This document shows, piece by piece, positions 43,873 through 54,720 of a DNA stretch of 64,000 nucleotides. The DNA is from Kitasatospora fiedleri (GTDB lineage Bacteria > Actinomycetota > Actinomycetes > Streptomycetales > Streptomycetaceae), in NCBI RefSeq assembly GCF_948472415.1, contig NZ_OX419519.1, forward strand, positions 1,798,001 through 1,862,000, in the 5' to 3' direction. Each line of letters begins with the position of its first letter. Within the stretch, counting starts at the first letter, position 1. The notes beneath the pieces were generated by a model. That model was not told the DNA's origin. It searched no databases and saw nothing but the letters and a program-made list of their open reading frames with translations. A program made the translations under genes and the position numbers.

Positions 43873-46040
43873 TCAGTAGCGGCCGCCGCTCTCGGCGAGG
43901 GCAACCAGGGAGGCGGGCGGGGTGAAGCGGTCGCCGTAGGCGGCGGCGAGTTCGCGGGCGCGGGCGGTGAAGCCGGCCGGGCCGCCGGGTAGCCGTTGAC
44001 GTACTGGAGGACGCCGCCGGTCCAGGCGGGGAAGCCGATGCCGAGGATGGAGCCGATGTTGGCGTCGGGGACGGAGGTGAGGACGTTCTCGTCCAGGCAG
44101 CGGATCGAGTCGATGGCCTCGGCGAACAGCATCCGCTCCTTCATGTCCTCGAACGGGATCTCCGCGCCGGGCTCGCCCTTGCCGAAGTGCTCGCGCAGGC
44201 CGGGCCAGAGCCGGGTGCGGCGGCCGTCGACGTAGTCGTAGAAGCCGGCGCCGCCGCTGCGGCCGGGGCGGCCGAACTCGTCCAGCATCCGGTCCATGAC
44301 CTCCTCGCCGGGCTGGGTGGTCCAGCTGCCGCCGGCCGCCTCGACGGCGCGGCGGGTCTCGTTGCGGATCTTGCGCGGCAGGGTGAGGGTGAGCTCGTCC
44401 AGCAGGGCGAGGACCTTGGCGGGGTAGCCGGCCTGGGCGGCGGCCTGTTCGACGGAGGACGGGTCGAGGCCCTCGCCGATCATCGCGACGCCCTCGTTGA
44501 GGAACTGGCCGATGACCCGGGAGGTGAAGAAGCCGCGGGAGTCGTTGACCACGATCGGGGTCTTGCGGATCTGCCGGACCAGGTCGAAGGCGCGGGCCAG
44601 CGCCTCGCCGCCGGTCTCCGGGCCGCGGATGATCTCCACCAGCGGCATCTTGTCGACCGGCGAGAAGAAGTGCAGGCCGATGAAGTCGGCGGGCCGGTCG
44701 ACGCCTTCGGCGAGCAGGCCGATCGGCAGGGTGGAGGTGTTGGAGCAGAGCAGCGCGTCGGGGGCGACCAGGTGCTGGACCTCCTGGAAGACCTTGTGCT
44801 TGAGCTCGGGCTGCTCGAAGACCGCCTCGATGACGGTGTCGCAGCCGGCCAGGTCGGCGGCGTCCGCGGTGGGGGTGATCCGGGCCAGGAACGCCTCGCG
44901 CTCGTCGGCGGTCATCCGGCCGCGGGCCACCTGCTTGTCCAGCAGGCCCGCGCTGTACGCCTTGCCGCGCTCGGCGGCCTCCGCGCTGACGTCCTTGAGC
45001 AGGACGTCCAGGCCGGCCTTGGCGCAGGAGTACGCGATGCCCGCGCCCATCATGCCCGCGCCCAGCACCGCGACCTTCGCCGCCTTCCGGGCGGTCACCG
45101 AACTCGGGCGGGAGGCACCGGAGTTGACTGCCTGGAGGTCGAAGAAGAACGCCTGGATCATGTTCTTCGAGGTGGGCCCGCAGGCGAGTTCGGTGAAGTA
45201 CCGGGCCTCGATCGCGAACGCGGTGTCCACGTCGACCTGGGAGCTCTCCACGGCCGCCGCCAGGATGTTGCGCGGCGCGGGGTAGGGCGCGCCGTTCAGC
45301 TGCTTGCGCAGGTTGGCCGGGAAGGCGGGCAGGTTGGCGGCGAAGGCCGGGGTGCTGGGGGTGCCGCCGGGGATCTTGTACCCCTTGGCGTCCCAGGGCT
45401 GGAGGCTGGTCGGGTTCGCGGCGATGAACGCGCGCGCCTTGGCGTCCATCTCCTGCGCGTCGGAGGCGAGTTCGTGCACCAGGCCGTGCTCCAGGGCCTG
45501 CGCCGGGCGGTACTGCTGGCCCTGGAGCAGCACCTTGAGCAGGGCGTCGGCGACGCCGAGCATCCGCACGGTGCGCACCACTCCGCCGCCGCCGGGCAGC
45601 AGGCCGAGGGTGACCTCGGGCAGGCCGATCTTGCTGCCGGGGGCGTCCAGCGCGATCCGGTGGTGGCAGGCCAGCGCGATCTCCAGGCCGCCGCCGAGCG
45701 CGGCGCCGTTGATCGCGGCGACCACCGGCCGGCCGAGCGTCTCCAGCCGGCGCAGCGCGCGCTTGATCCGCATCGAGTCGGCGAAGACCTGCTCGGCGTC
45801 GGCCGGGCCGACGGCGGAGAGCAGCTTGAGGTCGCCGCCGGCGAAGAAGGTCTTCTTCGCGGAGGTGACGATGACGCCGGCCAGTTCCTCGGTGGCGGCG
45901 AGCCGTTCGACGGTGGCTTCGAGCGCGTCGGTGAAGCCGGCGTTCATGGTGTTGGCGGACTGGGCGGGGTCGTCGAGGACGAGGGTGACCACGCCGTCCT
46001 GGTCCTGCTCCCAGCGGATGGGGCTGCTCACGTCGGTCAT
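43873..46040 (-). CDS. fadB: Multifunctional 3-hydroxyacyl-CoA dehydrogenase / enoyl-CoA hydratase (FadB/FadJ-like), frameshift near the end
   Basis: This is a 722-residue bifunctional beta-oxidation enzyme. The N-terminal hydratase has NGAALGGGLEIALACHHRIA and KIGLPEVTLGLLPGGGG; the dehydrogenase has the NAD motif VAVLGAGMMGAGIAYSCAKAG near residue 318 and IGLHFFSPVDKMPLVEII. The last segment (YVNGYP) leaves frame near 43987-43989; one more base in that G run gives GGPAGFTARARELAAAYGDRFTPPASLVALAESGGRY, the conserved family end, then TGA at 43873. It hydrates trans-2-enoyl-CoA and oxidises the 3-hydroxyacyl-CoA. Fourth gene of the operon, 41 nt after the thiolase. Confidence 0.92.
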
Positions 46041-46081
46041 GTCGTTGGAGTCCTTGGGTGAGTACGTGAGGGGACGGGTGG

Positions 46082-47302
<1,221 letters not shown>

Positions 47303-47340
47303 GGTGGGGATGCCTTTCGGGCGGAGGGGTCGGGCGGGCT

Positions 47341-48483
47341 TCAGGCGAGCAGCGAGCGGCCGATGATCTCCTTCATGATCTCCGTGGTGCCGCCGTAGAT
47401 GGTCTGGACGCGCCCGTCGGTGAACGCCCGGGCGACCGCGCTGTCGCTCATGTAGCCGGAACCGCCGTGCAGTTGCAGGCAGCGGTCGGCGGTGCGCTTC
47501 TGGAGCTCGGTGGCCCACCACTTGGCCATCGAGGCGTCCACCGGGGTCAGCGCGTACCTGTTGTGCTCGCTCACGCAGCGGTCCACGAAGGCCCGGGTGA
47601 CGGCGCACTCGGTGGCCAGCTCGGCGATCTCGAACCGGACGTGCTGGAGCTTGGCCAGCGGCCGGCCGAACGCGGTGCGCTGCTTCACGTACGCCGTGGT
47701 CTCCTCCAGCAGCTGCTCGGCGGCGGCGATCGCGGCGACCGCGATGGCCAGCCGCTCCTGGGCCAGGTTGCGCATCAGGTACAGGAAGCCCTGGTGCTCC
47801 TCGCCGAGCAGGTTGGCCTTCGGGACGCGCACGTCGTGGAAGAACAGCTCGGCGGTGTCCTGGGCCTTCTGGCCGATCTTGTCGAGGTTGCGGCCGCGTT
47901 CGAAGCCCGGCATGCCGCGTTCCACCACCAGCAGGCTCAGGCCGTGCGCGCCGCCCTCGGCGGTGGTCTTCGCGACCACCAGGACCAGGTCGGCGAGGAT
48001 GCCGTTGGAGATGAAGGTCTTCGCGCCGTTGAGCAGGTAGTGGTCGCCCGCGTCCACCGCGGTGGTGCGGATCGCCTGGAGGTCGGAGCCGGTGTCGGGC
48101 TCGGTCATCGCGATCGCGGTGATCAGCTCGCCGGAGCAGAAGCCGGGCAGCCAGCGCTCCCGCTGCTCCTCGGTGGCCAGGCCGGTCAGGTACGGGCCGA
48201 TGATGTCGTTGTGCAGGCCGACGGCCAGGCCGCTGGCCCCGGCCCGGACGAACTCCTCGGCCAGCACGGCGGCGAACCGGAAGTCCGGGCTGCCCCCGCC
48301 GCCGTGGCGCTCGTCCACGGCCAGGCCGAGCAGCCCGGCCTTCCCGGCGGCCAGCCAGGCGGAGCGGTCGACGACGCCCTGCCGCTCCCAGCGGGCGTGG
48401 TGCGGGACGACCTCCCGGGCCAGGAAGGCCCGGACGGTGGTGCGGAAGTCCTCGTGCTCCTCGGTGTAGAGCTCGCGCTGCAC
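47341..48483 (-). CDS. Acyl-CoA dehydrogenase
   Basis: This 380-residue dehydrogenase has [22 protein letters not shown] (FAD-binding beta strand), the [19 protein letters not shown] segment, the [23 protein letters not shown] helix and the C-terminal [17 protein letters not shown] carrying the catalytic Glu. It starts at GTG 48483 with AAGGGA 7 nt upstream. It is the second gene of the beta-oxidation operon, coming just 11 nt after the CoA-transferase-type enzyme. It should perform the first oxidation of acyl-CoA, using FAD and passing electrons to ETF. Acyl-chain preference cannot be told. Confidence 0.93.
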   Translation of the reverse strand: MQRELYTEEHEDFRTTVRAFLAREVVPHHARWERQGVVDRSAWLAAGKAGLLGLAVDERHGGGGSPDFRFAAVLAEEFVRAGASGLAVGLHNDIIGPYLTGLATEEQRERWLPGFCSGELITAIAMTEPDTGSDLQAIRTTAVDAGDHYLLNGAKTFISNGILADLVLVVAKTTAEGGAHGLSLLVVERGMPGFERGRNLDKIGQKAQDTAELFFHDVRVPKANLLGEEHQGFLYLMRNLAQERLAIAVAAIAAAEQLLEETTAYVKQRTAFGRPLAKLQHVRFEIAELATECAVTRAFVDRCVSEHNRYALTPVDASMAKWWATELQKRTADRCLQLHGGSGYMSDSAVARAFTDGRVQTIYGGTTEIMKEIIGRSLLA

Positions 48484-48494
48484 GGACGTTCCCT

Positions 48495-49657
48495 TCAGGA
48501 GTCTTGCGTGGCAGGGGGGTCGAGGCCGGGGACGGCCCAGTCGCGGGCCACCTCGGCGGTGTGCTCGCCGGGCCGGGCGGGCGGGGTGCGCAGCGCGGCG
48601 GGGGTGGCGGAGAAGCGCGGGGCGGGGGCGGGCTGGCGGGTGCCGCCGTGCTCGGCATAGCTGCCGCGGGCGGCCAGGTGCGGGTGTTGGGCGGCCTCGC
48701 CGAGCGTCAGCACCGGGGCCACGCAGGCGTCGTGGCCCTCGAAGCGGGCGGTCCACTCAGCCTGGGTGCGGGTGGCGAAGCGGGCGGCGAGGGCGGCGCG
48801 CAGCTCGGGCCAGCGGGCCGGGTCGTACTGGTCGGGGAGGTCGGCGTCCAGCTCCAGCAGGCGGGCGAACTCGGCGTAGAAGCGCGGCTCCAGCGGACCG
48901 ACGGCCATCCAGCGGCCGTCGGAGGTCGCGTACGTGCCGTACCAGGGGGCGCCGCCGTCCAGCAGGTTGACGCCGCGGCGGTCCTGCCACAGGCCCGCGT
49001 CCAGCAGGCCCCAGAGCATGGTGGACAGGTGCGCGGCGCCGTCCACGATCGCGGCGTCGACCACCTGGCCGGTGCCGGTGGCGCGGGCGTGGTGCAGCGC
49101 GGCGAGCAGGCCGACCACCAGGTAGAGCGAGCCGCCCGCGTAGTCGCCCAGCAGGTTCGCCGGGATCGCCGGGGGGCCGTCCGGCGGGCCGATCAGCCCG
49201 AGCAGGCCGGAGGTGGCCAGGTAGGTGACGTCGTGCCCGGCGCGCTGCGCCAGCGGGCCGTCCTGCCCCCAGCCGGTCATCCGGCCGTACACCAGCGCCG
49301 GGTTGCGGGCCAGGCAGTCCCGCGGGCCGATGCCGAGCCGCTCGGCCACGCCGGGGCGCCAGCCCTCGACCAGCAGATCGGCCCGGGCGGCGAGGTCCAG
49401 CACGGTGGCCGGGCCCCCGGCGGACTTCAGGTCGACCAGCACCGAGCGCTTGTTGCGGTTGGTCAGGTCCCGGGCCGGGTCCGGCCCGAGCGTCTGCCCG
49501 CCGGGGCGGTCGACCCGCACCACGTCCGCCCCAGGTCGGCGAGCAGCATCGCCGCGAACGGGCCCGGGCCGATGCCCGCGAGCTCCAGCACCCGGACGCC
49601 CACCAGGGGGCCGGAGGGGGGTGTCGCGGAGGTGGCGGGGGGTGTTGCGGAGGTCAT
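48495..49657 (-). CDS. CaiB/BaiF CoA-transferase family protein (alpha-methylacyl-CoA racemase-like), frameshift
   Basis: The N-terminal part ([29 protein letters not shown]) is followed in a second frame by [35 protein letters not shown], the conserved class III CoA-transferase core; a single missing base in the C-run 49529-49532 (plus strand) explains the break. Together they make about 388 residues. The segments [22 protein letters not shown] and [24 protein letters not shown] are typical of alpha-methylacyl-CoA racemases (Amacr/MCR), which convert 2R- to 2S-methylacyl-CoA before oxidation. First gene of the operon, with GGGAGG 9 nt before ATG 49657. Confidence 0.88.
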
Positions 49658-49678
49658 CGTCGACCGCCTCCCAGGTTT

Positions 49679-49693
49679 GACAGTGAAGCTGTC
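49679..49693. promoter_or_regulatory. Dyad upstream of the beta-oxidation operon
   Basis: GACAG-TGAAG-CTGTC, with TTT just before and ACAGTGGCG just after it on the plus strand, lies 21 nt upstream of the CaiB/BaiF start. It resembles the dyad at 41295-41309 next to the MerR gene. Confidence 0.5.
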
Positions 49694-49805
49694 ACAGTGG
49701 CGATGATAGGGACGTGACCGGCCGGTAACAAGAGCCCGGCCCGGCCGCCGCACCCGGCAGTGCGGGATCATGGACGGACCGATCGACCGGGAGGGCCTGA
49801 ACCCC

Positions 49806-50509
49806 ATGCGTGAACTCGACCTCGACACCGCCGTACTGGACGACCCCGTGGGCCACTCGCTGGGCGGGGCGCACGCGTACCTGGCGCGGCGGTGCGGGGA
49901 GGCGGTGCGGTACGACCCCGAGGTGGCGAGCTTCAGCAGCGTCGGGGCCCGGCCCGGCCCGGGGGCCTGGGACGACCTGGTCGGGCTGCTGGGGGCCGGC
50001 GAGTTCGCCGACCTGTTCAGCTGCCCGGCCCTGCCGCCCGCCCACTGGGAGCCCGAATTCGTCCTGGAGGGCCACCAGTTGGTGCAGGTGGAGCAGGTCC
50101 GTCCGGCGCTGCCCGGCGGCCTGCGGGCGGTCGAACTGGGGGCCGTCGACGTGCCCGAGATGCTCGACCTGGTGGAGCGCACCCGCCCCGGCCCGTTCCG
50201 GCCCCGCACCCGCGAACTCGGCACCTACCTGGGCGTCCGCGACCGGGACGGCGCCCTGCTCGCCATGGCCGGCGAACGCCTCCGCCCGCCCGGCTTCACC
50301 GAGGTCTCCGCCGTCTGCACCGCCCCGAGGCCCGCGGCCGGGGCCTGGCCGCCCACCTGGTCGGCGAACTCGCCGCCCGGATCACCGCCCGCGGCGAACG
50401 CCCCTTCCTGCACGTGGCCGCCGCCAACACCGGCGCACTCGCCCTGTACGGACGGCTCGGCTTCGCCCGCCGCGCCGACGTGGTCTTCCGCGGCTTCCGC
50501 ACCCCCTGA
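49806..50509 (+). CDS. GNAT-family N-acetyltransferase, apparent frameshift
   Basis: The N-terminal frame runs MRELDLDTAVLDDPVGHSLGGAHAYLARRCGEAVRYDPEVASFSSV to EVSAVCTAP, then the next frame reads PEARGRGLAAHLVGELAARITARGERPFLHVAAANTGALALYGRLGFARR. RGRGLAAHL is the acetyl-CoA binding motif A, ALYGRLGF motif B. A missing base near 50325-50330 (GCCCCGAGG) causes the break. The protein has an N-terminal extension typical of DUF4081/FR47-like GNATs. ATG 49806 is preferred over 49770 because of the upstream GGGAGG. Substrate unknown. It is divergent from the beta-oxidation operon. Confidence 0.8.
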
Positions 50510-50720
50510 CCGCACCCCTGACCGCACCCGCCGGACCGCCCCCGCCGGACCGTCCCCGCCGGACCGTCCCCGCCCGAGCGCGCCCGTCCGAACGCGCCCG
50601 CTCCGACCGGCCGCACCCGCCCCGACCGGTGATCTTTTCCGACCACGGAACCGGCGGGTAGAGTGCGGCGATCTGTCGTGCCCACGGGGGGCACCACCGA
50701 AACGAACGTCCGGTGACCGC
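50510..50720. other. Repeat-containing intergenic region
   Basis: From about 50529 to 50571 a 14-bp unit (CGCCGGACCGTCCC) is repeated about three times, and GACCGCACCC is also repeated just before. No gene is supported. The part from 50640 to 50700 is likely the promoter region for the Pr6Pr gene. Confidence 0.5.
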
Positions 50721-51379
50721 ATGACCGTCTGGACCCGCCCCGCCGCCTGGTGGCGCAGCGCCATCGTCCTGTCCGCGTTCCTGGGGATCTTCCTCAGCAA
50801 CAGCTCCCTGGTGTACTTCACCATCCAGAGCAACGTGATCGTGCTCGGCTACTTCCTGGCCGCGGTCTACTGGATGGCCCGGCGCGACACCGCCGACGCC
50901 CCGGCCCCCCGCCTGCGCGGCGCCGCCGTCCTGTACATCACCATCACCGGCATCGTCGCGCACGTCCTGCTCAACCACGGCGAGAACCCGCTCCCCGGCC
51001 TGGTCTCCGGCCCCGACCGGCTCCAGCACTGGTCCAGCTTCTTCCTGCACTACACCACCCCGGTGCTGGTCCTCGCCGAGTGGCTGGTGTTCTCCCCCCG
51101 CAACGCCTCCCGCTGGCGCGACCTCCCGCTCTGGCTCTCCTACCCCCTCGGCTACGCCGTCCTCACCGAGACCCGGGCCGTCCTCTTCCCCGACTTCCCG
51201 GTCCGCTACCCCTACTTCTTCCTCGACCCCACCGAGAAGGGCTACGCCTGGGTCGGCCTCCAGATGGTCCAACTCGTCGTCGAGTTCGCCGTCCTCGGCG
51301 CCCTGGTCATCGGCCTCGACCGCCTCGGCACCAGACTCCGCCGCGAGCCCGCCCCGCACCCGGCACCGACACCGTCTGA
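50721..51379 (+). CDS. Pr6Pr-family membrane protein
   Basis: This is a membrane protein of about 219 residues with six hydrophobic helices: SAIVLSAFLGIFLS, VYFTIQSNVIVLGYFLAAVYWMA, AAVLYITITGIVAHVLL, HYTTPVLVLAEWLVF, WLSYPLGYAVLTETRAVLF and MVQLVVEFAVLGALVIGLDRL. YFTIQSNVI and HYTTPVLVL are Pr6Pr hallmarks. As written, its frame does not stop at the natural TGA (51377-51379) but runs on to 51599 over the antisense of the IclR gene; one base lost in the GC-rich tail at 51335-51376 would explain this, so I end it at the TGA. Function unknown. Confidence 0.78.
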
Positions 51380-51397
51380 GCCCGCGCGGCGGCGCGG

Positions 51398-52210
51398 TCA
51401 GCGGGTCGCGCCCATGCGTTTCGAGACGCGGGCGGCGGTGGCGGCGACGACCGGGCCCAGTTCGCGGGCGCGGGCGGCGGTGATGCGGGAGGTGAGGGCG
51501 GAGGTGGAGATGGCACCGATGACGGTGTTGTTGTGGTCGAAGACCGGGGCGGCGATGCAGCGGACCTCGGGTTCGTTCTCGCGGTCGTCGACGGCGTAGC
51601 CGCGGGTGCGGATGCGGGTGAGTTCGGTGCGCAGGGCGGCGGCCGAGGTGAGGGTGCGGGTGGTGATGGCGGGGAGGCCGTCGGCGACGACGGTGGCGAA
51701 GGCGTCCTCGGGCATCCAGGCGAGCATGGCCTTGCCGACGGCGGTGCAGTACATCGGGGCGCGGCTGCCGATCCGGGAGGCCATCCGGACGGCGGTCTCG
51801 TTCTCGACCTTGTCGACGTAGACCACGTACGGGGCGTCGGGGACGCACAGGTGGACGGTGCCGCCGACCTCGCGCATCAGCTGGTGGGCCTCCTCGGAGG
51901 CGGCGGTGCGCAGGTCGAGGGTGGCGAGGTACGCCTGGCCGAGCTGGAGGGCGCCGGGGCCGAGCCGGAAGTGGCCGGTGTCGCGATCGCGGGCGAGGAG
52001 CTGGGCGTCGACCAGCGGGGCGGCCAGGCGCAGCACGGTGGACTTGGACATCTCCAGGCCGTCGGCGAGCGCGGTGAGGCTGAGGTCGGTGCCGGCCGCC
52101 GCGTGGTCCCGGACGTGTTCGAGCACCGCGAGGGCGCGGCGCAGCGACGCGGACTGGTTGCGTTCCGGCCGGCCCTCGGGGGCCCGGTTCTCGGCGGCGG
52201 TGCTGGTCAT
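51398..52210 (-). CDS. IclR-family transcriptional regulator
   Basis: This 270-residue regulator has the N-terminal winged helix (SLRRALAVLEHVRDHAAAGTDLSLTALADGLEMSKSTVLRLAAPLVDAQLLARD) and the C-terminal effector domain (GSRAPMYCTAVGKAMLAWMPED, YAVDDRENEPEVRCIAAPVFDHNNTVIGAISTSAL), which is the IclR ligand pocket. It is divergent from the sugar ABC operon, whose promoter region holds palindromic elements. IclR proteins typically repress or activate an adjacent catabolic or uptake operon in response to a metabolite, so the carbohydrate importer is the expected target. Size and domains are standard. Confidence 0.91.
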   Translation of the reverse strand: MTSTAAENRAPEGRPERNQSASLRRALAVLEHVRDHAAAGTDLSLTALADGLEMSKSTVLRLAAPLVDAQLLARDRDTGHFRLGPGALQLGQAYLATLDLRTAASEEAHQLMREVGGTVHLCVPDAPYVVYVDKVENETAVRMASRIGSRAPMYCTAVGKAMLAWMPEDAFATVVADGLPAITTRTLTSAAALRTELTRIRTRGYAVDDRENEPEVRCIAAPVFDHNNTVIGAISTSALTSRITAARARELGPVVAATAARVSKRMGATR

Positions 52211-52247
52211 GGGGTGTGACGCTACGGCGCGCCCGGGCGCGGTGCCA

Positions 52248-52280
52248 GTTCCGCAGCACATCGTTTTGCAGTGCAGAACT
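52248..52280. promoter_or_regulatory. Candidate IclR operator
   Basis: GTTCCGCAGCAC ... TTTTGCAGTGCAGAAC is an imperfect inverted repeat with GTTC/GAAC outer ends in the less GC-rich gap between the IclR gene and the binding-protein gene. Confidence 0.5.
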
Positions 52281-52411
52281 TTCGCGCTCTGCTCTTGTCG
52301 CCGTGCCCGGCGAGTTTCTAACGTCCCGCTCACACCGATCCCCCACTGCATGTCCCGGTTCGTCCCGGGACGCGCAGGTGCGTCCCGCTGCGGCGAGGAG
52401 ATGAGTTGAGC

Positions 52412-53710
52412 ATGAAGAAGCTGGCCCGTGGTGCCGCCCTTGCCCTGCTGGCCGGCACCGTGGCCACGGCCTGTGCGCCGGGCACCGCGAAGACCGCGTC
52501 CTCGGAGGACGAGCAGACCGGCACCGTGAAGGTCTGGCTGTACGACGAGGCGAACCGGGCGCCGAAGGAGCAGGTGGTGGCGCAGGCCGTCGCCGACTTC
52601 AAGGCGAAGCACGCGGGCGTCGAGGTCGAGGTCTCGTACATCCCGACCGACGCCGGTCCGCGCGCCGAGAAGATGAAGGGCGCGTTCAACGACCCGTCCT
52701 CGGCGCCGGACGTGGTGGAGTTCGGCAACACCGACCTGTTCGGCTACACCGCCTCGGGCGGCCTCGCCGACATCACCTCCGACCTGGCGGACTGGGCCGA
52801 GGGCAAGGACCTGCCGCAGGACCTGAAGGACACCGCGGTGGTCGACGGCAAGACGTACGGCCTGCCCTGGTGGCTGGGCGTGCGGGCGCTGTACTACCGC
52901 ACCGACGTGTTCACCGAGCTGGGCCTGTCGGCGCCGACCACGTACGACGAGCTGAAGTCGGCGGCGGAGAAGGTCCGGGCCGCGCACGGCGACCTGCTGG
53001 GCATCGCGGTCGGCGGCAAGTACACCTTCGGCGCACTGCCGTTCGTGTGGGCCAACGGCGGCGACCTGGCGGCGCGGAGCGGCTCGGCGTACGCCTCGGC
53101 GATCGACTCGGCGCAGTCGCAGGCCGGCGTGAAGCAGTACACCGACCTGTTCACGGACGCGATCTGCCCGGCCCAGCAGTGCGCCGACCTGACCGGCGGC
53201 AAGACCGTCGAGGCGTTCGCGGCGGGCAAGGCCGGCATGGCGATCCTGCCGAACTCCTCGCGCAGCGCGGTGGAGGCGGGCGCGGCGGCCGGCAAGTACG
53301 CGATCGTGCCGCTGCCGGGCACCACGGCCGGGAAGATCGCCCCGGCGTTCTCCGGCGGCAACGACCTGGGCGTCATGAAGTCCACCCGGCACCGTTCGCT
53401 GGCGGTCGACTTCATGAAGGAACTGGCCTCCGAGAAGAACCAGTTGGCGCTGTTCGACGCGATGGGCAACCTGCCGACGCTGTCCTCCGCGCGCGCCGAG
53501 GTGGTGCAGAAGCAGCCGTGGCTCAAGCCGTTCACCGACACCATCGAGGCGGGCACCAAGTTCGTCCCGAAGGACGCCGCCTGGGCCCGGATCGACGCCC
53601 AGAACGTGGTGCCGACCATGCTGCAGAAGGTCATCACCGGCAAGTCCGACGTGGCCGCCGCCACCAAGGAGGCCGCCGCCGCGATGAACACCTCGTTCAG
53701 CGGCAAGTAG
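52412..53710 (+). CDS. Sugar ABC transporter substrate-binding lipoprotein
   Basis: This 432-residue extracellular binding protein has a signal peptide ending in the lipobox ATAC at residue 21 and the periplasmic-binding layout GTVKVWLYDEANRAPKEQVVAQAVADFKAKHAGVEVEV, then FNDPSSAPDVVEFGNTDLFGYTASGGLADI, YGLPWWLGVRALYYRTDVF and FAAGKAGMAILPN, the family 1 (CUT1) solute-binding fold. ATG 52412 is chosen, though a TTG at 52406 has better spacing to GGAG. It should capture a di- or oligosaccharide. Permease genes follow directly. The divergent IclR gene probably controls it. Confidence 0.92.
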   Translation: MKKLARGAALALLAGTVATACAPGTAKTASSEDEQTGTVKVWLYDEANRAPKEQVVAQAVADFKAKHAGVEVEVSYIPTDAGPRAEKMKGAFNDPSSAPDVVEFGNTDLFGYTASGGLADITSDLADWAEGKDLPQDLKDTAVVDGKTYGLPWWLGVRALYYRTDVFTELGLSAPTTYDELKSAAEKVRAAHGDLLGIAVGGKYTFGALPFVWANGGDLAARSGSAYASAIDSAQSQAGVKQYTDLFTDAICPAQQCADLTGGKTVEAFAAGKAGMAILPNSSRSAVEAGAAAGKYAIVPLPGTTAGKIAPAFSGGNDLGVMKSTRHRSLAVDFMKELASEKNQLALFDAMGNLPTLSSARAEVVQKQPWLKPFTDTIEAGTKFVPKDAAWARIDAQNVVPTMLQKVITGKSDVAAATKEAAAAMNTSFSGK

Positions 53711-53742
53711 CCGTCGGCCCGCAGAGGAACCGGAAGTCGTCG

Positions 53743-54720
53743 ATGCCTGCCACGACCGTCACCGCCCGGGCGGACCACGGGGACCCCACCCCGCTCCGCC
53801 CGGCGGGCGGCGCCCCCGCCGGGGCCCGCCGCCGCCCCGGGCCACTGGCCCGGATACCCGTCCCGCTCTGGCTGCTGCTGCCGGCCGCCCTGGTGCTGAT
53901 CCCGCTGTTCGGCTACCCGCTGTACCAGCTGGGCCTGCTCTCGGTGCTCAAGTTCGGCCAACCGCAGGCCTCCGGCGGGGTGCCGACCGAGTTCGTCGGG
54001 CTCTCCAACTACGCCGACGTGCTGGGCGACGCGCAGTTCTGGTCGGTGCTCGCCCAGACCCTGGCGTTCGCCGCGTTCTGTGTCCTGGCCACCCTGGTAG
54101 TCGGCGCGACCTGCGCGGTGCTGCTGACCCGGGTCGGCCGGTGGCCCCGGCTGATGCTGATGTTCGGCGCCCTGGGCGCCTGGGCCGCCCCCGCGATGAC
54201 CGGCTCCACGGTGTGGATGTTCCTGCTGGACACCAACTCCGGCCTGGTCAACGAGGTTCTCGGCACCCAGGGCCACAACTGGATGTACGACAAGTGGTCG
54301 GCCTTCGCCATGGTCGCCGTGGTCGTGGTCTGGCACAGCTTCCCGTTCGTGATGATCACCCTCTACGCGGGCATCCAGGCCATCCCGGACTCCGTCCTGG
54401 AGGCCGCCCGCCTGGACGGCGCCGGCACCACCACGGTCTTCCGCAAGATCATGCTGCCGATGCTGCGCCCGCTGCTGGTGATCGTGGTGATCCAGTCGAT
54501 CATCTGGGACTTCAAGGTCTTCACCCAGATCTACGTGATGACCGGCGGCGGCGGCATCGCCGGCCAGAACCTGGTCCTCAACGTCTACGCCTACCAGAAG
54601 GCCTTCGTCGCGGAGAACTACAGCCTCGGCGCGGCCATCGGCGTCCTGATGACCCTCATCCTGCTGGCCGTCACCGCCGTCTACGTCCGCGGCCTGCGCC
54701 GCTCCGGGGAGGAACTGTGA
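53743..54720 (+). CDS. Sugar ABC transporter permease (CUT1 MalF-like)
   Basis: This 325-residue permease has six predicted membrane helices and the EAA loop EAARLDGAGTTTVFRKIMLPMLRP at about residues 226-248, the contact point for the ATPase. The N-terminal 40 residues are Pro/Ala/Gly/Arg-rich and cytoplasmic. It starts 32 nt after the binding protein and overlaps the next permease by 4 nt. It forms the membrane channel with the second permease. No ATPase gene is in the operon, as in other streptomycete sugar systems that share MsiK. Confidence 0.93.
   Translation: MPATTVTARADHGDPTPLRPAGGAPAGARRRPGPLARIPVPLWLLLPAALVLIPLFGYPLYQLGLLSVLKFGQPQASGGVPTEFVGLSNYADVLGDAQFWSVLAQTLAFAAFCVLATLVVGATCAVLLTRVGRWPRLMLMFGALGAWAAPAMTGSTVWMFLLDTNSGLVNEVLGTQGHNWMYDKWSAFAMVAVVVVWHSFPFVMITLYAGIQAIPDSVLEAARLDGAGTTTVFRKIMLPMLRPLLVIVVIQSIIWDFKVFTQIYVMTGGGGIAGQNLVLNVYAYQKAFVAENYSLGAAIGVLMTLILLAVTAVYVRGLRRSGEEL

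Noticed and set aside
50721..51599. Extension of the Pr6Pr protein to 51599
   Set aside because: The extra 73 residues are antisense to the IclR C-terminus and follow a TGA in the adjacent frame; a lost base in the tail is simpler.
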